From assembly GCF_009928525.1 (NCBI RefSeq), contig NZ_JAABOK010000002.1, forward strand, positions 1-64,000: a DNA stretch of 64,000 nt, given 5' to 3'. Below the pieces are notes generated by a model. It was not told the DNA's origin. It made no database searches and worked only from the letters and a program-made list of their open reading frames with translations. Source of the stretch: Chitinophaga solisilvae. Its GTDB lineage: Bacteria; Bacteroidota; Bacteroidia; Chitinophagales; Chitinophagaceae. Shown piece after piece: positions 28,616-38,000 of the stretch. Both the position numbers and the translations under genes were made by a program. The first letter of the stretch is position 1. Each line of letters starts with the position of its first letter.

Positions 28616-28642
28616 TTGCAGCGATAATTGGCTTTACCTTTG
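28616..28642 (+). promoter_or_regulatory. Promoter of the nitrilase-family gene
   Basis: TTG at 28616-28618 and TACCTTTG at 28635-28642, separated by 16 nt, resemble the Bacteroidota -33/-7 pair and precede the start codon by 16 nt. Confidence 0.5.
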
Positions 28643-28658
28643 TTTACTCACCCGAAAA

Positions 28659-29618
28659 ATGCTCCCGATGGAAAAATTACAGATTGCCACTGCCCAGTTT
28701 GAAAACAGGAACGGAGATAAATCCTATAATCTTCAGCAGATAGATCACCTCGCCGGAAAGGCTGCCGCTGAAGGTGCGCAGGTCATTGCTTTTCATGAAT
28801 GTTCCATAACAGGATATACTTTTGCCCGCCATCTCTCCAGGGAAGAAATGCTGGAGCTGTCGGAACTGATACCGGATGGAGAAAGCATCCGTGCGCTGAC
28901 AGCCATTGCCGCGAAACATAATATTGTTATCCTGGCCGGACTGTTTGAAAAAGATGCAGCAGATAAAATGTATAAAGCATATGTATGTGTAGATAAGAAT
29001 GGCCTGGTAGCAAAATACCGCAAGCTGCATCCGTTTATCAATCCGCATCTTACGCCGGGGAATGAATATGTGGTGTTTGATCTGCTGGGATGGAAGTGCG
29101 GCATCCTGATCTGTTATGATAACAATGTGGTGGAGAATGTACGAGCTACCACCCTGTTGGGGGCCGACATTATTTTCATGCCGCATGTCACCATGATGAC
29201 GCCGTCTACCCGCCCTGGCGCCGGTTTCGCAGATCCGGCACTGTGGCATCACCGGGAATCTGATCCTACATCACTGCGGCTGGAATTTGATGGCATGAAA
29301 GGCAGAAGCTGGCTGATGAAATGGTTACCGGCACGTGCCTATGATAATGGCATTTACGTGGTATTTTCCAATCCGATTGGTATGGATGATGACCAGTTAA
29401 AGAATGGTTGTTCCATGATATTGGATCCTTTCGGGGATGTTATTGCGGAGTGCCGCAAGCTGGGCAACGACTTCGCAATTGCCGTCCTGACGCCGGAAAA
29501 GCTGCAGCAGGCAGGCGGACACAGATACCGCAAAGCACGCCGTCCGGATCTCTACCGGGATATTATCGGGCAGGCGCATACCTCTGAACAGAAAGTTGTA
29601 TGGGTGGAGAATAAGTAG
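28659..29618 (+). CDS. Nitrilase-superfamily carbon-nitrogen hydrolase
   Basis: 319 residues from the first ATG; the ATG at 28668 is also possible. The catalytic triad of the superfamily is visible: Glu47 (FHECSITG), Lys122 (KYRKLHPF) and Cys152 (GILICYDNN). Members hydrolyse amides or nitriles in the cytoplasm. The substrate is not clear from sequence. A long insertion (TPSTRPGAGFADPALWHHRESDP) after the cysteine is also found in a subset of bacterial amidohydrolases. It stands alone, with the GH9-CE4 gene 42 nt downstream. Confidence 0.85.
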   Translation: MLPMEKLQIATAQFENRNGDKSYNLQQIDHLAGKAAAEGAQVIAFHECSITGYTFARHLSREEMLELSELIPDGESIRALTAIAAKHNIVILAGLFEKDAADKMYKAYVCVDKNGLVAKYRKLHPFINPHLTPGNEYVVFDLLGWKCGILICYDNNVVENVRATTLLGADIIFMPHVTMMTPSTRPGAGFADPALWHHRESDPTSLRLEFDGMKGRSWLMKWLPARAYDNGIYVVFSNPIGMDDDQLKNGCSMILDPFGDVIAECRKLGNDFAIAVLTPEKLQQAGGHRYRKARRPDLYRDIIGQAHTSEQKVVWVENK

Positions 29619-29660
29619 CCGATGCTATTACCGGCAGTTATTTTTTACTAGATTTAAGTA

Positions 29661-32138
29661 ATGAAAAAGCATTACTTACTCATTTTGCTCACGCTCCTCT
29701 GGGCTTTCAGCAGCGCAGAGGAGCCTGCAGCCTGGATCCGGATCAACCAGCTGGGCTACCTGCCGGATGGTATCAAAGTAGCGGTGTGGGGTGCAAAATC
29801 AGGCGCCATGCCTTCCTCCTTTCAACTCATAGAAGCCTCACATCATAAAGTAGTTTACACCGGCAGCACCGGTAAGGCTTTTGGTAGCTACGGTCCGTTT
29901 ACACAAACCTGCCGGCTCAACTTCACCTCCTTTAAAAAGGCAGGCACTTATTACCTCCAGGCCGGCCCGGCCCGGTCGCCCGTTTTTCGTATAGGCGACA
30001 GCGTATATACCGGCGCTGCAGATATAGCGTTGCGTTATATGCGTCAGCAACGCAGCGGATTCAATCCCTTCCTGAAAGACTCCTGTCATACCCGTGACGG
30101 CTATACAATGTATGGCCCCATGCCCGACAGCACCTATATAGATGTTGCCGGTGGCTGGCACGATGCCAGCGACTACCTGCAATATGTCACTACCTCCGCC
30201 AATGCCGCCTGGCACCTGCTGGCCGCTTACCGCGACTTCCCCGCCACTTTCGGGGATCATTACGCCGCTAACGGACTGGAAGGCAGCAACCACGTGAAAG
30301 ACGTACTGGACGAAGCGCGATGGGGGCTCGACTGGCTGCTGAAAATGCATCCCGCAAAGAATATCATGTTCAATCAGATCGCGGACGACCGCGACCACCA
30401 CGGGATGCGCCTGCCCGGTATGGATGATTTCTATGGAAAAGGATTTGAACGCCCCGTATATTTCTGCACCGGCGCTCCGCAGGGACTCGGTAAATACAAG
30501 AACAAATCTACCGGCGTAGCCTCTACCGCCGGCAAGTTCACCAGCGCCTTTGCGCTGGGGTACACTATACTCAGGCAGCAGGACAGCGCATATGCGCGCC
30601 GCCTGTATAGCAGGGCCTTATCCGCCTACGCCATGGGCCTGCGCCAGCCGGGAGTATGCCAGACAGCCTCCGTATTATCTCCCTATATCTATGCCGAAGA
30701 AAACTGGACGGACGATATGGAACTGGCAGCCGCCACCCTCAGCGATATGCTCCGCCAGCCACAATACCTGCAGCAGGCATGGGAATATGCACAACAGGAA
30801 AAGATTACACCCTGGCTGGGAACAGATACCGCCAGTCATTACCAGTGGTACCCCTTCATCAACCTGGGACATTATGCCCTGGCCCGGCAGCTGGACGGAG
30901 AGAAACGAAAAGCAGTCACCGGATTCTATAAAACAGGCATAGACAAAGTCTGGCAGAAAGCGAAACAGAATGCCTTTTACCGCGGCGTACCTTTTATCTG
31001 GTGCAGCAATAACCTCACCACTGCCTTTGCCATCCAGTGTTACTGGTACCAGCAACTAACCGGCGATACCGCCTTTGCAGAACTGGAACAGGCCAATACC
31101 GACTGGCTCTTCGGCTGCAATCCCTGGGGCACCAGTATGGTATATGGGCTGCCGGATTCCGGCGATACTCCTGCTGACCCGCATTCTGCCTTCTCGCACC
31201 TGGGGCATTACCCCATTGATGGCGGATTGGTGGATGGCCCCGTTTATACCAGCATCTACAAAAACCTTATCGGCATAAAACTATCAAAGCCGGATACCTA
31301 TGCTCCCTTCCAGAGCGATCTGGCCGTATACCATGATGATAACGGCGACTACAGCACCAACGAACCTACCATGGATGGCACGGCTTCTCTGGTATATCTG
31401 CTGGCCGCAAAGGATAATGAAAGCAGGAAGAAGGCATTTTCGTATGTGCATGGGGGTATTATCCGTGGTGACAGTACCCGCCGGGAGCTGACGCTCGTTT
31501 TCACCGGCGATGAATTCAACGATGGCGGCGAAGCCATCTATGAAGCCCTCCGGCAGCAGCAGACGCCGGCAGCATTTTTCCTCACCGGAAAATTCTATGC
31601 TAACCCGGATAACAAAGCGCTGATTAAAAAGCTGAAAGATGCCGGCCATTACCTGGGCCCTCATTCCGATCAGCATCTGCAATATTGCGACTGGAGCAAC
31701 CGGGACAGCCTCCTGGTTACCCGTGCGGACTTCGAGAAGGATCTCAATGCCAATTATCACCGTATGGCCCTGCTGGGCATCGACCGTTCAAAAGCCCGCT
31801 ATTTCCTGCCGGCCTATGAGTGGTATAACGACAGTATCGCCGCCTGGACCAAAGCCTCCGGCCGGCAGCTGATATGCTTTACACCCGGTACCCGCTCCAA
31901 TGCCGACTACACCTTCCCCGGCATGGGCGCACGTTACCGCCCCTCCGAAGAAATATTCAATTCCATCATCACCACTGCCCGCCAGCAGCCCGGCGGCCTG
32001 AACGGCTACCTCCTGCTGCTGCACATCGGCTCCGATCCCCGCAGAAAAGATAAGTTCTATCAACGCCTCCCCGAACTGATAACAGCGCTGAAGAATCAGG
32101 GGTATAGGATGGTGGGGCTGGAAACACTACTTAAATAA
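29661..32138 (+). CDS. GH9-polysaccharide deacetylase (CE4) fusion
   Basis: 825 residues with a signal peptide. An N-terminal immunoglobulin-like domain (IRINQLGYLPDGIKVAVW, ~26-43) leads into a GH9 (alpha/alpha)6 domain to about residue 590, with Asp168 and Asp171 in GWHDASDY and Glu568 in TNEPTMDG as the expected base and acid. From ~608 a NodB-like domain follows: LVFTGDEF with Asp617, and GPHSDQH with His668 and His672 as metal ligands. The second Asp of the classical TFDDG motif is Glu here. Some GH9 enzymes are exo-glucosaminidases, so the fused deacetylase makes a chito-oligosaccharide substrate plausible, but cellulose-type glucan remains possible. Confidence 0.86.
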   Translation: MKKHYLLILLTLLWAFSSAEEPAAWIRINQLGYLPDGIKVAVWGAKSGAMPSSFQLIEASHHKVVYTGSTGKAFGSYGPFTQTCRLNFTSFKKAGTYYLQAGPARSPVFRIGDSVYTGAADIALRYMRQQRSGFNPFLKDSCHTRDGYTMYGPMPDSTYIDVAGGWHDASDYLQYVTTSANAAWHLLAAYRDFPATFGDHYAANGLEGSNHVKDVLDEARWGLDWLLKMHPAKNIMFNQIADDRDHHGMRLPGMDDFYGKGFERPVYFCTGAPQGLGKYKNKSTGVASTAGKFTSAFALGYTILRQQDSAYARRLYSRALSAYAMGLRQPGVCQTASVLSPYIYAEENWTDDMELAAATLSDMLRQPQYLQQAWEYAQQEKITPWLGTDTASHYQWYPFINLGHYALARQLDGEKRKAVTGFYKTGIDKVWQKAKQNAFYRGVPFIWCSNNLTTAFAIQCYWYQQLTGDTAFAELEQANTDWLFGCNPWGTSMVYGLPDSGDTPADPHSAFSHLGHYPIDGGLVDGPVYTSIYKNLIGIKLSKPDTYAPFQSDLAVYHDDNGDYSTNEPTMDGTASLVYLLAAKDNESRKKAFSYVHGGIIRGDSTRRELTLVFTGDEFNDGGEAIYEALRQQQTPAAFFLTGKFYANPDNKALIKKLKDAGHYLGPHSDQHLQYCDWSNRDSLLVTRADFEKDLNANYHRMALLGIDRSKARYFLPAYEWYNDSIAAWTKASGRQLICFTPGTRSNADYTFPGMGARYRPSEEIFNSIITTARQQPGGLNGYLLLLHIGSDPRRKDKFYQRLPELITALKNQGYRMVGLETLLK

Positions 32139-32281
32139 TTACGAATTACGAATTGCGAATTACGAATGTAGAAGCGAAGATTAAAACAAAGATTAACATG
32201 GATAGCTATTAAATATCCTATTCAATCTTTGTTTTAATCTTCGCTTCTACATTCGTAATTCGCAATTCGTAATTCGTAATT
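32137..32281. repeat. Long inverted repeat, heptamer family, copy 5
   Basis: Perfect 58-bp arms (32137-32194, 32224-32281) and a 29-nt loop. The left arm starts inside the stop codon of the GH9-CE4 gene. Both arms carry the same variant in the inner unit (AAAACAAAGATT), different from the other copies. Confidence 0.92.
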
Positions 32282-32283
32282 TA

Positions 32284-32321
32284 TAAAAAAAGCATTTTCC
32301 CGCAGGAAAATGCTTTTTTTT
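32284..32321 (+). terminator. Intrinsic terminator after the GH9-CE4 gene
   Basis: A stem AGCATTTTCC / GGAAAATGCT with flanking A- and T-tracts and a CGCA loop, immediately after repeat copy 5. Confidence 0.85.
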
Positions 32322-32374
32322 ACTTGTTTGTATGCGTTTTTTTGCCGAAATTATCCCGGAATTCCACTTGAAAA

Positions 32375-33121
32375 ATGTTAAAAAAGGAAAGACAGGCATA
32401 TATTCTGCACCAGATAAACCTGCATAATAAGGTGTTGTCATCGCATCTGAGCGAGCAGATGGCGGTATCGGAAGATACTATCCGCCGCGATCTGGCGGCG
32501 CTGGCACAGGAAGGGAAGATCCTCAAGGTGCATGGAGGCGGGTTATCCAATTCTTTTCATCAGGGCATTGTATCGCAGGATGTATATGCACAGGAAAAGA
32601 AGCAGCTGATAGCGCTGAAAGCCGTAGACCTGATTACTGACGGTATGTTTGTACTGACTACCGGCGGTACCACCATCCTGCAGCTGGCGCGTATATTGCC
32701 GCCGGAGCTGCGGGCCACGTTTATTACGGTAAGTCTGCCTGCTGCTTTTGAATATGCCAATCATCCGAATATAGATGTGATTGTGATCGGGGACAAGCTG
32801 GCAAAAAATTCCAAAATCACCGTAGGCGGCGAAGCCATTGCCAGAATCAGGGATATCCGTGCAGACCTCTGCTTCCTGGGCGTTAATGCCATCGATGTGC
32901 ATGCGGGGCTTACTGATAACGACTGGGAAGTGGTACAGGTGAAAAAGGCCATGGTCAGTACTTCCAGGAAGGTGGTGGCTTTATGTATTTCGGAAAAGGT
33001 CAATACCGCCGAACACCTGAAAGTATGCGATGTGGAAGACATTGATATATTAATAACAGAGTTACCGGCTAAATCTAAAAAGTTACAGCCTTACAGTAAT
33101 AAGGGCATCAGAATTTTATAG
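32375..33121 (+). CDS. DeoR/GlpR-family transcriptional regulator
   Basis: 248 residues. The N-terminal helix-turn-helix (~1-58, KKERQAYILHQINLHNKVLSS... VSEDTIRRDLAALAQEGKILKVHGGG) is diagnostic, with VSEDTIRRDL as the recognition helix. The C-terminal DeoRC sugar-phosphate sensor contains LTTGGTTILQLA and FLGVNAIDVHAGLTDND. Such regulators repress sugar catabolic genes until a phosphorylated sugar binds. It lies 220 nt upstream of the second SusC/SusD pair and downstream of GH9-CE4, either of which may be its target. Confidence 0.9.
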   Translation: MLKKERQAYILHQINLHNKVLSSHLSEQMAVSEDTIRRDLAALAQEGKILKVHGGGLSNSFHQGIVSQDVYAQEKKQLIALKAVDLITDGMFVLTTGGTTILQLARILPPELRATFITVSLPAAFEYANHPNIDVIVIGDKLAKNSKITVGGEAIARIRDIRADLCFLGVNAIDVHAGLTDNDWEVVQVKKAMVSTSRKVVALCISEKVNTAEHLKVCDVEDIDILITELPAKSKKLQPYSNKGIRIL

Positions 33122-33340
33122 TATCAGATTTTATGTACGTCATTCCGGCCATCCGGAGCAGTATTCAACAATTTCAATTATCAGCTTTATTATCTAAAAA
33201 TTATTTCACAGGAAAAACTATTGGTCATCGGTAAGAACGATTGCTAAGCGAACATTTCAGGCTATGCCGGAACAGATTACCAACCAATTCATCCCGGACT
33301 GACCGCAATTCCATCAGTCTGTGTAACTATTTAAATCATT

Positions 33341-36300
33341 ATGCTCATGTGTCAGATTACGCGATTGACAGGGCGTTGCAGCCTGTTGCTGCTACTGCTG
33401 ATGACCTGTCTGGCTGCTGCAGCTCAGGCGCAGGTAAAAATTTCCGGTAAGGTGACCGACGAAACAGGATCGGCATTACCGGGTATCACCGTTACCATTA
33501 AGAATACCAAATCGGGTACCGCCACCAATGCAGATGGTGTGTACAACCTCACGGTTAACCTGCCTGCCGGCAATTACACCCTGGTAGCTTCCGGCGTAGG
33601 ATTCACCACTACAGAAAGCGCCGTTACGCTCACCGGCAGCGGCAGTATTACGCATGATATCAGGGTAGCTACAGCTGTATCCAAGCTGGATGAAATTGTG
33701 GTTACCGGTACCTCACAGGGAACCACCAGGAGGCAGCTGGGAAACTATATCAGCACCGTAAAGGCGGATGAACTCAACAAGGGCGGTACCGGGAATGTGC
33801 TGTCCGCATTGCAGGGAAAAACTGCCGGCGCGCAGATCTCGCAGAACTCCGGCGATCCTGCCGGCGGTATCAGCGTAAAGCTGAGAGGTACCAGCACCAT
33901 TTCCGGCTCTACAGAACCGCTTTATATCATTGATGGCGTCATTGTAGATAACTCTACCACCCGCGTTACCAACAGTGATCCTAACTATGCCGGCGGTACC
34001 TTTGTGGGTAACGTAGGCCAGAACCGTATGGCGGATATTAACCCGGCAGACATTGAAAGGATAGAAGTACTGAATGGTGCTGCGGCTGCAGCTATATACG
34101 GTTCCCGCGCCAATGCCGGCGTTGTGCAGATATTCACCAAACGCGGCAGCAGCGGCGTACCAACCGTAAATTTTTCTACGGGTATATCTGTCAACCAGCT
34201 GCGCAAGAAGCTGGATGTAAACAGGGCCCCCGTAAAATTTGGAGGTTCGCCGGATGATGCTACCCAGGATATCCTTACTCCCAGCATTGTTTCGCAAACA
34301 AAGGTAAACCGCTATGATTACCAGGATTATATTTTCCGTACCGGATTAGGTACTGATAACAATGTATCGGTTGCCGGCGGAAAAGATAAAACGAAATATT
34401 ACGCATCTGCCAGTTATTTCTATAATCAGGGTATCATTAAAAATACAGACTTCAGCCGTTACAGCTTCCGTCTCAACCTGGATCAGGAAATCAATAAATG
34501 GATCAGCGTCAATGCTACCATGAACTACGTATACAGCCGCAGTCATGAAAAGCCTGATGGGAATACGTTTTATTCTCCCATGAACTCCATCACCATCCTG
34601 GGCAACTATTATGATATTCAGCAACGGGATGCTCTCGGTAACCTGATGAAGGTAGGAGAAAGAGGCCGTGTAAATCCGGTATCGGTGATAGAAGATTTTA
34701 AACAGCAGCAGCAGGTAGGCCGTGTGATTGCCGGCGCAGGAATTAAACTGAATCCGATTAAAAATCTGACTGTTGATTACCGCCTGGGTATTGATAACTA
34801 TAACCAGGATGGTACGACTTTCATGCCCGCCTACGCTTATTTTGTCAATCCAGGTTTTTATGGCGGCGGACCGGAACTGGATCCTACACAGAATGGATAT
34901 GCCAGCTCGGCTTCCAATACTTCCTTCCTGCTGAACCACGATCTGAATGCTACCTATAACTGGCATATCAATGATAAGCTGGAATCTGTAACACAGGTAG
35001 GTTATTCTGTACAGTACCAGAAACAACATTTCACGTTACTGCAGGGAAGAGGGATGCCGCCGTTTGTACAAACGGCAGACAGGGCCATCACTTTCATTCC
35101 CGGCGCGGATCAGCGTACGGAGTTATCCATCTCCGGACAGTATATACAGCAGAATTTCAAATACCGTAATCAACTCTTTATTACCGGCGCTTTACGTATG
35201 GACGGTTCTTCCGTATTCGGGAAGAATGAACGTAACCAGGTGTACTCTAAGCTGAGCGGCAGCTATGTGCTGTCCGGTACCGACTTCTGGGCTAATGCCG
35301 GTGTGTCAGGATGGTGGGATCTGCTGAAAATACGTGCTGCATACGGTGAATCAGGTAACCTCACCGGTATTCCGGCCTATGGCCGTTTCAATACCTATGG
35401 CGCTACTCCTTTCCTCGGAGCCGCCGCTTTTCAGTCGCCCAATACCTACACCAATCCTGATGTGAAGCCGGAAAGGCAGCAGGAACTGGAAATAGGAACA
35501 GATATGGCATTTCTGAATAATCGTATAGGCCTATCCGTTAACTACTACAGAAAGAAGGTAAAAGACCTGCTGATAAGCCGGGCGGTAGCGCCGACAAACG
35601 GTTATTCCTTTGTGCTGGAAAATATCGGCAGCCTGGAGAACAAGGGGCTGGAAGTGGTGCTGAATGTAACGCCGGTGAAAACGACCAACTTCACCTGGGA
35701 TGTTACCGCTATCTTCAACCGCAACAGGAACAAAGCGCTGGACATTGGGCAGTCGCTGGTATTACTCAGCACTGTAGGCGGTGCGCCGGTAGGTATTGCC
35801 AACGGGGAGCCTATCGGGTTTTTCTATGGCCTGTTCTATGCAAGGGATGCCAACGGCAACATCATGAAAAATGCTGCTGGTCTTCCGCTCACAGAGAAAG
35901 GTGTACAAACATCTCCCACCACCTGGCAGGCGCAGCGTGATCCGGCCACAGGGCTTCCCACAGGTGCTACGCTGAATAAAATAATCGGTAACCCGAACCC
36001 GGATTATACTGCTACGCTGACAACAGATCTGCGTTATAAAAAACTGGGATTGCACATTCAGCTCGATGCCGTTCAGGGCGTAGATGTTTTCAATGCAGAC
36101 TACAGAACGCGCCAGGCTACCGACAACGGAAAGGTGGCAGAGCAGGAAGACCTGGGACAATTGCCCAGAGGATATTTCAGAGCAGTGTATGATATTCATG
36201 AATTCAGAATTGATAACGGCTCTTTTGTGAAGCTGAGAGAACTGGCGCTGAGCTATGACTTCGGTAAGCTGAAAGGACTGAGTGATCTGAGTGTAAGCCT

Positions 36301-36451
36301 CGGCGGCCGTAACCTCATCTCCTGGGATAACTACAAAGGATATGATCCGGAAGTGAATGCAGCAGGGCAAAGCACCATTTTGCGCGGTATCGATTTCGGC
36401 GCAGTACCGGTGCCCAGAACCTTTAACTTCTCTGTCCGCGCTAAATTCTAA
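33341..36451 (+). CDS. SusC/RagA-family TonB-dependent receptor (second pair)
   Basis: 1036 residues; the ATG at 33341 or the one at 33347 may start it, both giving a signal peptide to AAQAQ. VKISGKVTDETGSALPGITV is the carboxypeptidase-regulatory-like domain, DEIVVTGTSQGTTRRQLGN and the LYIIDGV plug region follow, then the barrel. It imports a nutrient together with the SusD homologue 12 nt downstream. No glycan-degrading enzyme is encoded beside it on the right; the GH9-CE4 gene lies 1.2 kb to the left beyond the DeoR gene. Confidence 0.93.
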   Translation: MLMCQITRLTGRCSLLLLLLMTCLAAAAQAQVKISGKVTDETGSALPGITVTIKNTKSGTATNADGVYNLTVNLPAGNYTLVASGVGFTTTESAVTLTGSGSITHDIRVATAVSKLDEIVVTGTSQGTTRRQLGNYISTVKADELNKGGTGNVLSALQGKTAGAQISQNSGDPAGGISVKLRGTSTISGSTEPLYIIDGVIVDNSTTRVTNSDPNYAGGTFVGNVGQNRMADINPADIERIEVLNGAAAAAIYGSRANAGVVQIFTKRGSSGVPTVNFSTGISVNQLRKKLDVNRAPVKFGGSPDDATQDILTPSIVSQTKVNRYDYQDYIFRTGLGTDNNVSVAGGKDKTKYYASASYFYNQGIIKNTDFSRYSFRLNLDQEINKWISVNATMNYVYSRSHEKPDGNTFYSPMNSITILGNYYDIQQRDALGNLMKVGERGRVNPVSVIEDFKQQQQVGRVIAGAGIKLNPIKNLTVDYRLGIDNYNQDGTTFMPAYAYFVNPGFYGGGPELDPTQNGYASSASNTSFLLNHDLNATYNWHINDKLESVTQVGYSVQYQKQHFTLLQGRGMPPFVQTADRAITFIPGADQRTELSISGQYIQQNFKYRNQLFITGALRMDGSSVFGKNERNQVYSKLSGSYVLSGTDFWANAGVSGWWDLLKIRAAYGESGNLTGIPAYGRFNTYGATPFLGAAAFQSPNTYTNPDVKPERQQELEIGTDMAFLNNRIGLSVNYYRKKVKDLLISRAVAPTNGYSFVLENIGSLENKGLEVVLNVTPVKTTNFTWDVTAIFNRNRNKALDIGQSLVLLSTVGGAPVGIANGEPIGFFYGLFYARDANGNIMKNAAGLPLTEKGVQTSPTTWQAQRDPATGLPTGATLNKIIGNPNPDYTATLTTDLRYKKLGLHIQLDAVQGVDVFNADYRTRQATDNGKVAEQEDLGQLPRGYFRAVYDIHEFRIDNGSFVKLRELALSYDFGKLKGLSDLSVSLGGRNLISWDNYKGYDPEVNAAGQSTILRGIDFGAVPVPRTFNFSVRAKF

Positions 36452-36463
36452 TCCACAAAAACA

Positions 36464-37789
36464 ATGATTATGAAACGTTATCATCACATCTATAAATATT
36501 TTGCAGGGATTACGTTGTTGCTGGGTACTTTCACCGCCTGCAAGAAAGATTATCAGGATGCTTCCGGACCTTCCTCTGATCAGGCTTTCAGTACGCCTAT
36601 CGTGCTGGCTGATGTGGCGGCCGGTCTGCAAAGCTGGTATGTCCGCGACCGGACCGGCCTGCTCTATACTACTGTTACGGCGGGCAGCCTGCTCACCGGC
36701 GAAACATTTGTAACCAACCCCGGCAATGCAGATGAAGCGCAGCTGGGCACCGGTGGCGCAGCACTGCTCAATGTCAATGTTGTAGTAACCGGTATGTGGG
36801 CGGTGTCCAATAAAATAGTGTATGAGTCTGACAGCATCCTGCGCAGCACGAAAATGATTGTAAAAGATGCCGGTTTCGCGAGCGGCCTGATTGGCTATAC
36901 GTCTATATTTAAGGCCCTGAGCCTGGGTATACAGGCCAACTTCTGGGAGCAGGTGCCGGATACCATTGGCAGGCCGGACGGCATTACCAACGATGTGAAA
37001 TTCATTCCGGCCAGGCAGGGCTACCTGCGTGCCGTACGCACTATTGATAATGCGCTGAATGCCATCAGCGCAGCTCCTGTCAGCGATAATTTCCTCCGTT
37101 ACATACCAAAGGGTATCAACATTGAGAATACCCTATATGCGCTGAAAGCCAGGTATAGCCTGTATGCCGGCGATTATGCCGGTGCGCTTGCGGCAGCAGA
37201 CAAAGTAGACCTTTCCGAAAAAGGCAAGGGTGCGCTGGTATTCACCTCCCTGATTACCAATCCGGTTTATACGCTGGCCACCGCTACCAACAACATCTTC
37301 CAGGTAGTAGATTCCTCCATGGGATTACCTAAAGAGATCCAGCCCGACCAGGCAGACGGCCGCGTACCTTTCTATATCAAACGGCAGGCGAAGCCCCGCT
37401 TTATCATCAACGGCTTCTTTAAAAGCCTCAACGATACGGTTCCGCTGTTCCTGCCCGGAGAAATCACCCTGATAAAAGCTGAATGCTATGCCCGCACCGG
37501 CCTGATCCCGCAGGGCCTCGCCGAACTCAACAAGGTAGTCACCAAAACCGCTGATAAAGATGCCTACAAACTGGCAGCCAACCTGCCAGCGGTATCCGCC
37601 AGCGATAAAGATGAACTCCTGACCCTCATCTATAAACACCGCCGCATAGAACTCTATATGGGCGGCCAGGAACTCGAAGACAGCCGCCGCTTTAACCGGC
37701 CTGTCAGCGAAAGGAAACGCACGTATTTCCCGTATCCGTTTGTAGAAAGGAATGATAATCCGAATACGCCGAAAGACCCGGAGTTTTAA
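36464..37789 (+). CDS. SusD/RagB-family lipoprotein (second pair)
   Basis: 441 residues from the first ATG; the ATG at 36470 would also fit. The lipobox LGTFTAC puts the lipidated cysteine at 24-26. The TPR-like helices (YALKARYSLYAGDYAGALAAADKV) and the C-terminal LIYKHRRIELYMGGQELEDSRRFNRP segment are typical. It is shorter than the average SusD. It pairs with the upstream SusC. The stop codon overlaps the next inverted repeat. Confidence 0.88.
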   Translation: MIMKRYHHIYKYFAGITLLLGTFTACKKDYQDASGPSSDQAFSTPIVLADVAAGLQSWYVRDRTGLLYTTVTAGSLLTGETFVTNPGNADEAQLGTGGAALLNVNVVVTGMWAVSNKIVYESDSILRSTKMIVKDAGFASGLIGYTSIFKALSLGIQANFWEQVPDTIGRPDGITNDVKFIPARQGYLRAVRTIDNALNAISAAPVSDNFLRYIPKGINIENTLYALKARYSLYAGDYAGALAAADKVDLSEKGKGALVFTSLITNPVYTLATATNNIFQVVDSSMGLPKEIQPDQADGRVPFYIKRQAKPRFIINGFFKSLNDTVPLFLPGEITLIKAECYARTGLIPQGLAELNKVVTKTADKDAYKLAANLPAVSASDKDELLTLIYKHRRIELYMGGQELEDSRRFNRPVSERKRTYFPYPFVERNDNPNTPKDPEF

Positions 37790-37902
37790 TTGCGAATTAC
37801 GAATTGCGAATTACGAATGAGGAGCGAAGACATAAACGAAGATTACTTCTTCGCTTATGTCTTCGCTCCTCATTCGTAATTCGCAATTCGTAATTCGTAA
37901 TT
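37788..37902. repeat. Long inverted repeat, heptamer family, copy 6
   Basis: Starts inside the susD stop codon. The outer heptamer arms and the inner unit AGACATAAACGAAGA (one mismatch to its partner arm) fold back on a five-base loop. Confidence 0.88.
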
Positions 37903-38000
37903 AAAATCAATTTGGTCTGCACAATTCCCCGTCTTGTCGTATAATCCCTCCCGTTGCATTACTTCGCGTATCTTTATGGAAGTGTATTGACCATTGATAA

